From positions 496,001 to 560,000 of the forward strand of contig JACKJH010000001.1 in assembly GCA_020638055.1 (NCBI GenBank): a stretch of DNA of 64,000 nucleotides, given 5' to 3'. Below, piece after piece: positions 10,081 through 17,392 of the stretch (positions are counted from its first letter, which is position 1; the number at the start of each line of letters is the position of its first letter). Both the position numbers and the translations under genes were made by a program. The DNA comes from Hyphomicrobiaceae bacterium (GTDB lineage: Bacteria; Pseudomonadota; Alphaproteobacteria; Rhizobiales; Hyphomicrobiaceae). A model generated the notes under the pieces. It was not told the origin of the DNA, did no database searches, and worked only from the letters and a program-made list of their open reading frames with translations.

Positions 10081-10182
10081 TGGAGCGCATTCCGATCCGA
10101 TATATCGCTCGGCGCTCTGGCTTCTTGTTTGGTCGCATTTTCTGCGACGAACCGGCGTCCACTTCGTCGGAAAATGCTCTGG
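10081..10182. repeat. Single copy of the ~100-bp dispersed repeat
   Basis: This segment matches the 103-bp unit of the array at 12745-13156 and the copy at 57150-57250. Shared parts include GGCGCTCT, TTTGGTCGCATTTTCTG and the inverted repeat CGACGAA / TTCGTCG-GAAAATG. The leading part is diverged. It lies just upstream of the DUF1761 gene. Confidence 0.8.
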
Positions 10183-10291
10183 CCATTCCCGGTACGAAAA
10201 CCTCTGCCAGGTGCGGCGGATACATGCCTCCCGGCCGGAAAGACTAACACGAAGTGTACGCGGTACTCACGCCGCAGTGCGATGATCCACC

Positions 10292-11005
10292 TCAAGTTTC
10301 AGCGCGCAGTCGTCCTGGGTTCGCGCACCAGACAGCCGTCTTTTTAATTTCGGCGTCCTCAAGCTCGCGCGTCACGGGAACTTCATAGCGCGCGATGCAG
10401 TCGAATTCTCCGTTCGGAAAATAGTTGCGCTGCGGGTCGCCGATCAGAACCAGTGCGTTTGCGGAAACCGATTGGCGTACCAGGCGCAACACGCTGTTGG
10501 CGAGCGGGCGTTCGTAAAACAGGTCTCCGACCAGTATGACGTCGTAGTGTGGGCGTGCTTTATCCGCCAGAAGATCTTGGCTGGTGGTTTCCAAGCCAAC
10601 TCCGTTTATTTCGCCATTCAATTGGCAGGCGGCGAGGGCCAACGTGTCAATGTCGGCGGCCAACACACGAGACGCCCCGGCTTTCGCCGCGGCAATGGCT
10701 TGGAGTCCCGAGCCTGAACCAAGGTCGAGAACGCTCAATCCAGCGACCAGTTCGGGATGGTCAAGAACGTACCGAGCGAGGGCCTGCCCCCCGGCCCAGG
10801 CAAACGCCCAATAGGGGGGCGGCACGTTGATCTGGCCAAGTTCTTCTTCGGTTTTCTGCCAGATGGGAAGACTTTCCTCGGCCAGATGAAGGCGGATCTC
10901 CGGCACCAAGGGTGGCGACAAAATTTTCGTATTGGCGCGAATGAAGTCTGGCCTTTGGTGGGGCAAGGCGCCCAAGGGGCTGCTCATTGCATCACTCGCG
11001 TTCAC
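10292..11005 (-). CDS. Class I SAM-dependent methyltransferase, ETF-beta lysine methyltransferase-like
   Basis: A 237-residue Rossmann methyltransferase. Motif I is VLDLGSGSGLQAIAA, motif II is VLAADID, and the acidic motif is VILVGDLFYERPLA. The N-terminal block PEIRLHLAEESLPIWQKTEEELG followed by PPPYWAFAWAGGQALARYVLD is typical of the family that includes the ETF-beta lysine methyltransferase (ETFBKMT) and PrmA relatives. The target protein in this organism is inferred, not shown. Its start overlaps the stop of the upstream EVE gene by 4 bp, indicating an operon. Confidence 0.85.
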   Translation of the reverse strand: MNASDAMSSPLGALPHQRPDFIRANTKILSPPLVPEIRLHLAEESLPIWQKTEEELGQINVPPPYWAFAWAGGQALARYVLDHPELVAGLSVLDLGSGSGLQAIAAAKAGASRVLAADIDTLALAACQLNGEINGVGLETTSQDLLADKARPHYDVILVGDLFYERPLANSVLRLVRQSVSANALVLIGDPQRNYFPNGEFDCIARYEVPVTRELEDAEIKKTAVWCANPGRLRAET

Positions 11006-11628
11006 TTTTGCGGCTTGATCTTTTTGGGATCGAGAGCGCCCATTCGACAGACCTCAGCCCACTCTTCGGCCGTTACGGGTTGAACTGAAAGCCGCATTGA
11101 CGTCACCAGACTCATATCCGCAAGCCGGGGATTGGCCTTGACGTCCTGCAAGCTGACGGGTTTTGGCATGTCGGTGACCGCGCGAACGTCGACACATTCC
11201 CAGCGTGGATCATCGGTGGTGCTATCGGGGTGGGCCAGCGCGCAGACTTCGCAAATGCCGACCACCTCAAGTCCGACGTTGGAGTGATAGAAAAAACCAA
11301 GGTCACCGAGTTGCATCGCCCGCATGTTGTTTCGTGCCAGATAGTTTCGCACCCCGTCCCACTCCTCGCCTTTCTTTCCTTTTGCCTTCAGCGCCTCCCA
11401 TGAAAAGGCATCCGGCTCAGACTTGAACAGCCAGTAACCTGTGGAGACAATGGGGGCGGGAGCCTTGCGGGCAGGACCTTTATTTGCAGCGGCCTTCCTG
11501 GAGACGTTTTCTTTCGGAGCGGCGTGTGAGCTGGCGCGCGCGGGTTTTGCTGATGTACGGGCTTTATCGGTTTTCCTAGGCTGGCTTTTTTTCGAGGGCT
11601 TCTGTTTGGTCTTGGTCGTCACAGCCAT
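11002..11628 (-). CDS. EVE-domain protein with Lys/Ala-rich N-terminal extension
   Basis: The C-terminal ~145 residues form a complete EVE domain: GYWLFKSEPDAFSWEAL, WDGVRNYLARNNMRAM, GDLGFFYHSN, and the closing ending in PKKIKPQK. EVE domains are PUA-like and bind modified bases; their physiological ligand here is unknown. The preceding ~60 residues are a basic, low-complexity tail rich in Lys, Ala, Ser and Pro, possibly nucleic-acid-binding. I chose the ATG at 11628 (MAVTTKTKQK). ATGs at 11658 and 11667 are possible, and none has a strong Shine-Dalgarno sequence. It is overlapped by the downstream methyltransferase gene. Confidence 0.88.
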   Translation of the reverse strand: MAVTTKTKQKPSKKSQPRKTDKARTSAKPARASSHAAPKENVSRKAAANKGPARKAPAPIVSTGYWLFKSEPDAFSWEALKAKGKKGEEWDGVRNYLARNNMRAMQLGDLGFFYHSNVGLEVVGICEVCALAHPDSTTDDPRWECVDVRAVTDMPKPVSLQDVKANPRLADMSLVTSMRLSVQPVTAEEWAEVCRMGALDPKKIKPQK

Positions 11629-11755
11629 GTCGTGATTATCCGTTCCGTCTTCATGCATGGATTTCATCGGTAAGCGCAACAATCTGTGTCATGGCGGGCG
11701 CGTTGACAAGCCATGCAGCCCTCGACACAGATGAATTAACCGTGGCCCCGAGCCA

Positions 11756-12661
11756 TTAAAGACCGCGCGCCCAAGCCGGACGCAACCCTGCTTCGTTGGG
11801 CGCCTCAATGGCATGTTTCAACGTATCGAGCAGGCGTGCCTTGTCAGCGCCGAGCGTACCTTTCAGGATCAACCAATTGGAGGCATGATCGGAGCGGAAC
11901 ACGGTTCGCTTCAGCTCCAGCTCGGAGATTAGTACTTCCATCTCGCGCATGAGACCGACGATGTCGAGAGGCTTGAAGTCTGGAAAATTCGACAGCAGCC
12001 GGTCTTCGCCTTTAGGGAAACTGACGACCAGCGTGGCGAGATACTCTGGCTGGGTTGCGTTCATCAGTGCTGCGGAATTGCGGGCATGCTGGCGTGACAA
12101 TGCCTCTCCGCCCAGGCCGTTGAGAATCATAACCGAGCGTTTAATTCCGGCGTCGCCCAGTTTTTCCAGGGAGTCTCGCGACGACTGGAACGTCTCGCCC
12201 TTCTGGACCCGTGCCAAAACCTCGTCGTCCCCCGATTCGGCACCCACGTAGACGAGAGATAGGCCCAGTTCGGCGAGTTCCCTTAGTTCCGCAACCGACT
12301 TCTTTCGCAGGTTGCGCGGCAGGCAATAGCTGGATACGCGACGCACGGATGGTATTTCGTGACGTATCGCTTCGAGCACCTTGGCCAAGCGGCGTGTCGA
12401 CAAGGTCATCGCATCGCCATCAGCCAGAAAAACCCGCCTCACGCTATTGCCGTAGGTTTCACCGCAACGCCGTATCGTTGCCACGACTTCTTCTTCCGAC
12501 CTCGGCCGAAATCGTTTTTGCGGATCTGTGTACATTTCACAAAAGGTGCAGCGGTTCCAGGAACACCCGTCCGTGACCGGCAAGATCAACGAACTCGCCT
12601 CACTGGGCGGCCGATAGACCGGCGCGACATAGCGGACGGGTTCTGTGGCGTTTACGTGCAT
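11756..12661 (-). CDS. Radical SAM protein of unknown substrate
   Basis: A 301-residue radical SAM enzyme. The cluster motif CSWNRCTFC gives Cys33, Cys38 and Cys41, spaced CX4CX2C rather than the classic CX3CX2C. It is followed by EMYTDPQKRFR. A YVGAESGDDEVLARVQKG block resembles the HemN/Elp3-type core. The substrate is unknown. The ATG at 12661 has GGAG 9 bp upstream and is preferred; the longer open frame extends into the 103-bp repeat array and is artefactual. The gene appears monocistronic. Confidence 0.88.
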   Translation of the reverse strand: MHVNATEPVRYVAPVYRPPSEASSLILPVTDGCSWNRCTFCEMYTDPQKRFRPRSEEEVVATIRRCGETYGNSVRRVFLADGDAMTLSTRRLAKVLEAIRHEIPSVRRVSSYCLPRNLRKKSVAELRELAELGLSLVYVGAESGDDEVLARVQKGETFQSSRDSLEKLGDAGIKRSVMILNGLGGEALSRQHARNSAALMNATQPEYLATLVVSFPKGEDRLLSNFPDFKPLDIVGLMREMEVLISELELKRTVFRSDHASNWLILKGTLGADKARLLDTLKHAIEAPNEAGLRPAWARGL

Positions 12662-12744
12662 GGCGCAGGCTCCGCGTGAGGGGTGTGCCAATTCCGATTG
12701 CAGGTCAGCAAAGGCTTGGGCGATGATTTTGGCTGTGTACACTA

Positions 12745-13156
12745 GATCGCTTTTCGATCCGATTCCATCGGATCGGCGCTCTAGCCTTTTTGGTTTGGTC
12801 GCATTTTCTACGACGAACCGGTGTCCACTTCGTCGGAAAATGCTCTGGATCGCTTTTCGATCCGATTCCATCGGATCGGCGCTCTAGCCTTTTTGGTTTG
12901 GTCGCATTTTCTACGACGAACCGGTGTCCACTTCGTCGGAAAATGCTCTGGATCGCTTTTCGATCCGATTCCATCGGATCGGCGCTCTAGCCTTTTTGGT
13001 TTGGTCGCATTTTCTACGACGAACCGGTGTCCACTTCGTCGGAAAATGCTCTGGATCGCTTTTCGATCCGATTCCATCGGATCAGCGCTCTAGCCTTTTT
13101 GGTTTGGTCGCATTTTCTGCGACGAACCGGTGTCCACTTCGTCGGAAAATGCTCTG
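12745..13156. repeat. Tandem array of four 103-bp units
   Basis: Units start at 12745, 12848, 12951 and 13054 and end at 13156, with only single-base differences (a GGCGC/AGCGC change and CTACG/CTGCG in the last). Each unit carries two hairpins: GATCCGAT-TCC-ATCGGATC, and CATTTTC..CGACGAA / TTCGTCG-GAAAATG. The array creates staggered repetitive open frames that are not genes. It separates the radical SAM gene from tRNA-Thr. Single relatives are at 10081-10182 and 57150-57250. There are no variable spacers, so it is not a CRISPR. Confidence 0.95.
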
Positions 13157-13408
13157 AAAAAGATCCCGCTCTATGTCGTGGTTCCAACCCATTCTTTCAT
13201 GTCAACGGGGAGGCGGCGTCCGCGTGCGTCTTTCCAGAGCACCATTCGATATATCGGGATCATCCTGCGAATTGCCGAGAACATGGTCAGTGTGCGGGCA
13301 TTGCCCCATTTTGGCCCACCACAGCCTCCTTGTCCCAAGGGACGCACAGCATCTTGCAATCGTGTGCTGTGCAGGGTATTTCCTCGGGCCTCGCCTCAAA
13401 CGGGGCTT

Positions 13409-13484
13409 GCCGCTTTAGCTCAGTTGGTAGAGCACATCATTCGTAATGATGGGGTCGCGTGTTCGAGTCACGCAAGCGGCACCA
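13409..13484 (+). tRNA. tRNA-Thr (CGT)
   Basis: A complete cloverleaf: acceptor GCCGCTT pairs with AAGCGGC, D arm AGCTCAGTTGGTAGAGC, anticodon stem CATCA/TGATG around a loop with CGT, T arm GCGTGTTCGAGTCACGC, and encoded CCA at 13482-13484. It decodes the ACG threonine codon. Confidence 0.95.
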
Positions 13485-13577
13485 AGAATTTCAAAGGCTT
13501 AGGTACGGCTCTTCGCTGCGAAAAAAGGGCTCTTCGTTGAACGGTTTTTGACCGGCAGGCTAACCAGTTCGTCCACT

Positions 13578-14930
13578 TCAGTGTTCTCTCCAAGCCCGAT
13601 TGAAGCTGTCCGACAAGGGCTGAAGAAGATAGGCCATAGCCGTTCTTTTTCCTGTTTTAATCACCACTTCCGCAGTCATCCCGGGCTGAAGGCGATGCTC
13701 GCTGTCGAGCGAACGAAGTTCTGTGGCTTCTACCTCAACGTTGGCAAGATAGTAGGACTGCGACGTGGTGCGGTCCGTCATGGTGTCGGCGGACAGGAAC
13801 ACCACCGAACCCTTCAATGGTGGCGTCGAGCGACTTTTGAATGCCGTAATTCTCACTTCGGTGGGTTGGCCGATATGAACATAGTCCACATCTTGGGGGC
13901 GCACGCGCGCCTCAATGATAAGGCGATCGGTATCAGGTACGATCTCCAATAGCGTTTCGCCGCCGCGAAGCACACCGCCTACCGTGTGCACCTGGGAGCT
14001 AAATACAACGCCGCTGGTTGGCGCTCGGATTGACGTTCGCGCCGCCGCCTCTCGTGTCACGTTCAGTTTTTCGCGGAACTCAAGCACCTTGGTCTGGTAC
14101 TGTTTCAGGTCTTCGAGAATTTGCGACATATATGCGTTGCGGTATTGCTCAAGGCCAAGTTTGGTCTCGCCAATTTCCTTGGAAAGGCTGGCAATCTGAG
14201 CTCCGAGCCGGCCGACCATTCCTTCAAGTTGGAATACTTCGCGCTTCGACGCCAAGAACCGCACACGTGTGGTTATTTTTCGCTCGTAAAGTGATCGGAG
14301 TGTTTCCAGTTCTTCGAGAGCCAATGCGAGCTGTTTTTTGGAGGCCTCGCGTTCAGCCGTCAATCCGTCGATCTGATCGTTCAGCCTTTTCACTCTGGTC
14401 TGCATGATTTCAATTTGCCCGATGAAGCTGCTTCGCCGGGATTTGAATATCTGGTCTTGTGCGTCGATGACATCCTTTACATCCTTGACCGCGAGAGCTT
14501 CAGCCTTGATGTCGGCAGGCCATGCAATTTCTTCCAAACCGTCTCGCTCGGCAGCCAGGCGTACCTCTGCCGCCGCATTCGTGAAATAGCCTGTTCGCGC
14601 GACCAGATAGCGCGTGCTTGCATCAAGCGGATCCAACTCAACGAGTACCTCACCCTTGTCAACGTGGTCTCCGTCCTTGACGGCGATACTTTTTACGATC
14701 CCGCCTTCCAGGTGCTGAATCTCTTTTCGCTTGGTTGCGACGGTGACCTGGCCTGAGGCTATCACCGCACTTGCGAGTTCTGCAGTGTTGGCCCAGATGC
14801 CCAGACCACCGATAGCCAGCGCCACAACGGACAAGCCCAGCACGGCCGAGCCGCGAACGGACCTGGGCGCGCCGATTTCTGGTTTACCTTTGGCTTCGAG
14901 AAATGGCGATTGATCAAACTCGTCACGCAT
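13578..14930 (-). CDS. Type I secretion periplasmic adaptor, HlyD/PrtE family
   Basis: A 450-residue membrane-fusion protein. It has a short cytosolic N-terminus, one membrane segment near residues 27-48, a biotinyl-lipoyl half motif (QHLEGGIVKSIAVKDGDHVDKGEVLVELD), long coiled-coil hairpin regions (about 130-290), and the returning lipoyl half RAPTSGVVFSSQVHTVGGVLRGGETLLEIVP. The C-terminus YLLQPLSDSF is typical of PrtE/LapC-type adaptors. It would link the inner-membrane ABC transporter encoded immediately upstream to an outer-membrane TolC channel. No TolC-like gene or secreted substrate is visible within the window. Confidence 0.93.
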   Translation of the reverse strand: MRDEFDQSPFLEAKGKPEIGAPRSVRGSAVLGLSVVALAIGGLGIWANTAELASAVIASGQVTVATKRKEIQHLEGGIVKSIAVKDGDHVDKGEVLVELDPLDASTRYLVARTGYFTNAAAEVRLAAERDGLEEIAWPADIKAEALAVKDVKDVIDAQDQIFKSRRSSFIGQIEIMQTRVKRLNDQIDGLTAEREASKKQLALALEELETLRSLYERKITTRVRFLASKREVFQLEGMVGRLGAQIASLSKEIGETKLGLEQYRNAYMSQILEDLKQYQTKVLEFREKLNVTREAAARTSIRAPTSGVVFSSQVHTVGGVLRGGETLLEIVPDTDRLIIEARVRPQDVDYVHIGQPTEVRITAFKSRSTPPLKGSVVFLSADTMTDRTTSQSYYLANVEVEATELRSLDSEHRLQPGMTAEVVIKTGKRTAMAYLLQPLSDSFNRAWREH

Positions 14931-14942
14931 CTGCCAGCTCTC

Positions 14943-16691
14943 CTATGGACGCTGCGCGGCCGCTACCGGCACATTGGCCGAGGGCGGCATCGGGGTCATG
15001 CGTTTGAGCTTTGCAAAAACGTCTTCGCGAGATCCGAACAAGCCGACCATTCCTTCTTGAAGCATGAGGATCTTGTCTACGACGCCGAGCAATGCCGGTT
15101 TGTGCGTAATGACAACAACGGTGCGTCCTTCTTCGCGCAGTTGGAGCAGCGTTCCACGCAACGCGCTTTCACCATCGCCATCAAGATTGGCGTTCGGCTC
15201 GTCAAGGACGATCAGACGGGTATCGCCAAATACGGCACGTGCCAGGGCCAAGCGCTGGCGCTGTCCGCCGGAGAGAAGTCGTCCGCCTTCGCCGATGAGG
15301 GTCTCATATCCGTCCGGAAGCCCCAGGATCATTTTGTGTGCGTTGGCGCGTATGGCTGCTTCCACGATTTTTTCAGAATTGAGCTCACCAAATCGCGCAA
15401 TGTTGGCGGCGATTGTGCCGCTCAAAAGCTCTACGTCCTGGGGTAAATAGCCAACGAAATTTCCAAGGTGCTTCTTTGGCCACGTTGAAACATCGGCTCC
15501 ATCCAGCCGGATTTTTCCGACTGTTGGTTCGCGCAGGCCGACAAGTAACCGCGCCAGAGTCGATTTTCCCGCGCCACTTGGGCCGATAATTCCAAGCAAC
15601 TCACCAGCCTGAAGCTCGAATGAAATATTTGCGAGAATTGGTTCGCGTGCTTGCCCAAGTCTAAGGCTGGCGCGTTCAACGGCGACATGCCCGCCCGGCG
15701 GCGGCAGTTGAGTGCGCTCGATATCGCCGGCATTGGAACTGGCGAGAACTTCTTTGAGACGCCTGCGGGCGTGGCGAGCGTCCACCAGTGACCGCCACTG
15801 ACCAATCAGGGTTTCCACCGGAGCGAGCGCCCGTCCCATGATGATGGACGCCGCGACGATCGCGCCTGGCGTGACCTCATGCGCCAGCGCCAGCCAGGCC
15901 CCAAGGCCGAGGATGGCGATCTGCAACGACATTCTGAGGAATTTAGCCACGGCTTGCAGCACCGCCGTGCGATCGCTTGCGATGGCCTGCCAGGCGACGC
16001 CATGGTCGTGCGTCCGCAGCCACCTTTGCGTCAGCGAACCGAGCATGCCCATTGCGTGAACGGCTTCGACGTTGCGCCCAACCACATCCGTAAACTGGTT
16101 AGAGTGGCGTGCTGCAGTGCCCGCATGGCTCAATGCGCCGCGAATGTAGAACTCACTGAACAGGGCCAAGCCTGTAATTGCAAACGCTCCAAACAGTGCG
16201 ACCGTCCCCAGGAGTGGGTGCAGCAAAAAAATTATGCCAAGGTAGATTGGTGTCCACGGCGCATCGAACAACGCGATGATTCCCGGGCCGGTAAGAAATG
16301 AGCGATATTTGTCAAAATCGCGCAGCGGTTCGCTTGGCGAGTCTTCGCTTCCATTAAGGCGGGAGCCGAAGGTGGCTGCAAATAGAGTTGAACTCAACGC
16401 CGCATCCAGCTTTGCCCCAATTCGCACTAAAATACGTGAACGTGCCACTTCGAGCAGGCCATTGAGCAGCAACAGGCCAAACGCCAACGCTGAGAGAAGA
16501 ACTAGCGTATCCGTACTTCCAGACGTCAGTACCCGGTCGTAAACCTGAAGCATGTAAAGTGGGACAACCAGCATCGCGAGATTGCAAAAGAAACTGAATA
16601 GCCCCACGAGCGCGAAGTTACCGAACATGGCGTGCAGGGTGACGGAAAGTAGGTCGCGCGCGGATCTCTTGCCTGGACGTCCGTTTGACAC
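14943..16691 (-). CDS. Type I secretion ABC transporter permease/ATPase, PrtD family
   Basis: A 582-residue fused permease-ATPase. The N-terminal half has about six membrane segments and no C39 peptidase domain. The ATPase has the Walker A GPSGAGKST, signature LLSGGQRQRLALARA and Walker B RLIVLDEPNANLD, with the switch His in VVVITHK. It powers one-step export of an RTX-type or protease-type protein. I chose the GTG at 16691 (MSNGRPGKRS) because GGAG lies 7 bp upstream; the GTG at 16703 would overlap that site. The adaptor gene starts 12 bp downstream, so they form one operon. Confidence 0.93.
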   Translation of the reverse strand: MSNGRPGKRSARDLLSVTLHAMFGNFALVGLFSFFCNLAMLVVPLYMLQVYDRVLTSGSTDTLVLLSALAFGLLLLNGLLEVARSRILVRIGAKLDAALSSTLFAATFGSRLNGSEDSPSEPLRDFDKYRSFLTGPGIIALFDAPWTPIYLGIIFLLHPLLGTVALFGAFAITGLALFSEFYIRGALSHAGTAARHSNQFTDVVGRNVEAVHAMGMLGSLTQRWLRTHDHGVAWQAIASDRTAVLQAVAKFLRMSLQIAILGLGAWLALAHEVTPGAIVAASIIMGRALAPVETLIGQWRSLVDARHARRRLKEVLASSNAGDIERTQLPPPGGHVAVERASLRLGQAREPILANISFELQAGELLGIIGPSGAGKSTLARLLVGLREPTVGKIRLDGADVSTWPKKHLGNFVGYLPQDVELLSGTIAANIARFGELNSEKIVEAAIRANAHKMILGLPDGYETLIGEGGRLLSGGQRQRLALARAVFGDTRLIVLDEPNANLDGDGESALRGTLLQLREEGRTVVVITHKPALLGVVDKILMLQEGMVGLFGSREDVFAKLKRMTPMPPSANVPVAAAQRP

Positions 16692-16998
16692 AAAACACTC
16701 CACGTCAAAATTAAAGCAGGGCTAATAATTGCAATTTCAGCGAATTATGCAAAATCAGCGCCAACATGCAAAGTTAGCGCCGGTTGTTCGTCGATGCGCA
16801 AATAAAACGGCAACGGACGTTAACGGTTTAAACCAGTCCATGGTCGTGATGGTCGTCGAAAATGAAATTCTTCTTCGACAGTTTTGTAAAGCCCGACAGG
16901 GTCGATGGCGGAATAGTCTTAACCATCAACCCCGTCCGTCCAGAGTCGCCGGGCGAGAGCCCGCCCCGTCGGAGCAATTTCATTGCGTGAGACAATAG
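16692..16998. other. Non-coding upstream region of the type I secretion operon
   Basis: This 307-bp AT-richer gap has no supported gene. It probably contains the promoter of the secretion operon. A short stretch near 16839-16876 reads like the start of a response-regulator receiver domain (VVMVVENEILLR), but it is too short to call. Confidence 0.4.
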
Positions 16999-17075
16999 TG
17001 GCGCACCGGAGAAGATTCGAACTCCTGACCCCCAGATTCGTAGTCTGGTGCTCTATCCAGCTGAGCTACCGGTGC
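16999..17075 (-). tRNA. tRNA-Arg (ACG)
   Basis: On the reverse strand the acceptor GCACCGG pairs with CCGGTGC. The D arm is AGCTCAGCTGGATAGAGC, the anticodon stem CCAGA/TCTGG encloses CTACGAA (anticodon ACG), the T loop is TTCGAAT, and CCA is encoded at 16999-17001. The A34 would be deaminated to inosine to read CGN arginine codons. Confidence 0.95.
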
Positions 17076-17392
17076 TTACCAGGCGCAAGCGGCACGGGTT
17101 CGTCCCGGCGCACACGCCTCATTGCGGGTCACCGAAGCGGCAACCGGCATGGAGGCGCAACCTCTAACCGCTCTGGGCCTGGAGCGCAAGAGGGCTTGGC
17201 GATGGATTTCAGCCGCACCGTGTTTTGTGTCCGTGCAAACGCGCAGTGTCCAATCAAATCAGTGCCAATACGAGTGCCAATGCCACCGGTTTTTGTGCTG
17301 CGCATGTGAGTTTGGCAACCATCACGCAGACCTGGTGTGAACCCGTGGGCGGCTTTGACGTTAAAGCGCCGCAAGCTGCCCGTTGTCCGTTG
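17076..17392. other. Non-coding gap between tRNA-Arg and the HemY-like gene
   Basis: I find no gene, repeat or clear terminator in this 317-bp stretch. Open frames here lack recognisable domains and overlap one another on both strands. Confidence 0.4.

Noticed and set aside
12745..13156. CRISPR-like appearance of the repeat array
   Set aside because: Units are contiguous and 103 bp long, with no unique spacers between repeats and no cas genes nearby.
12790..13446. A ladder of overlapping frames beginning MSTSSENALDRF
   Set aside because: They are the 103-bp repeat read in frame three times over, with no upstream Shine-Dalgarno sites and no known domain.
16839..16876. Possible response-regulator start (VVMVVENEILLR)
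   Set aside because: Only about a dozen residues fit; there is no phosphoacceptor region and the frame soon becomes unrecognisable.
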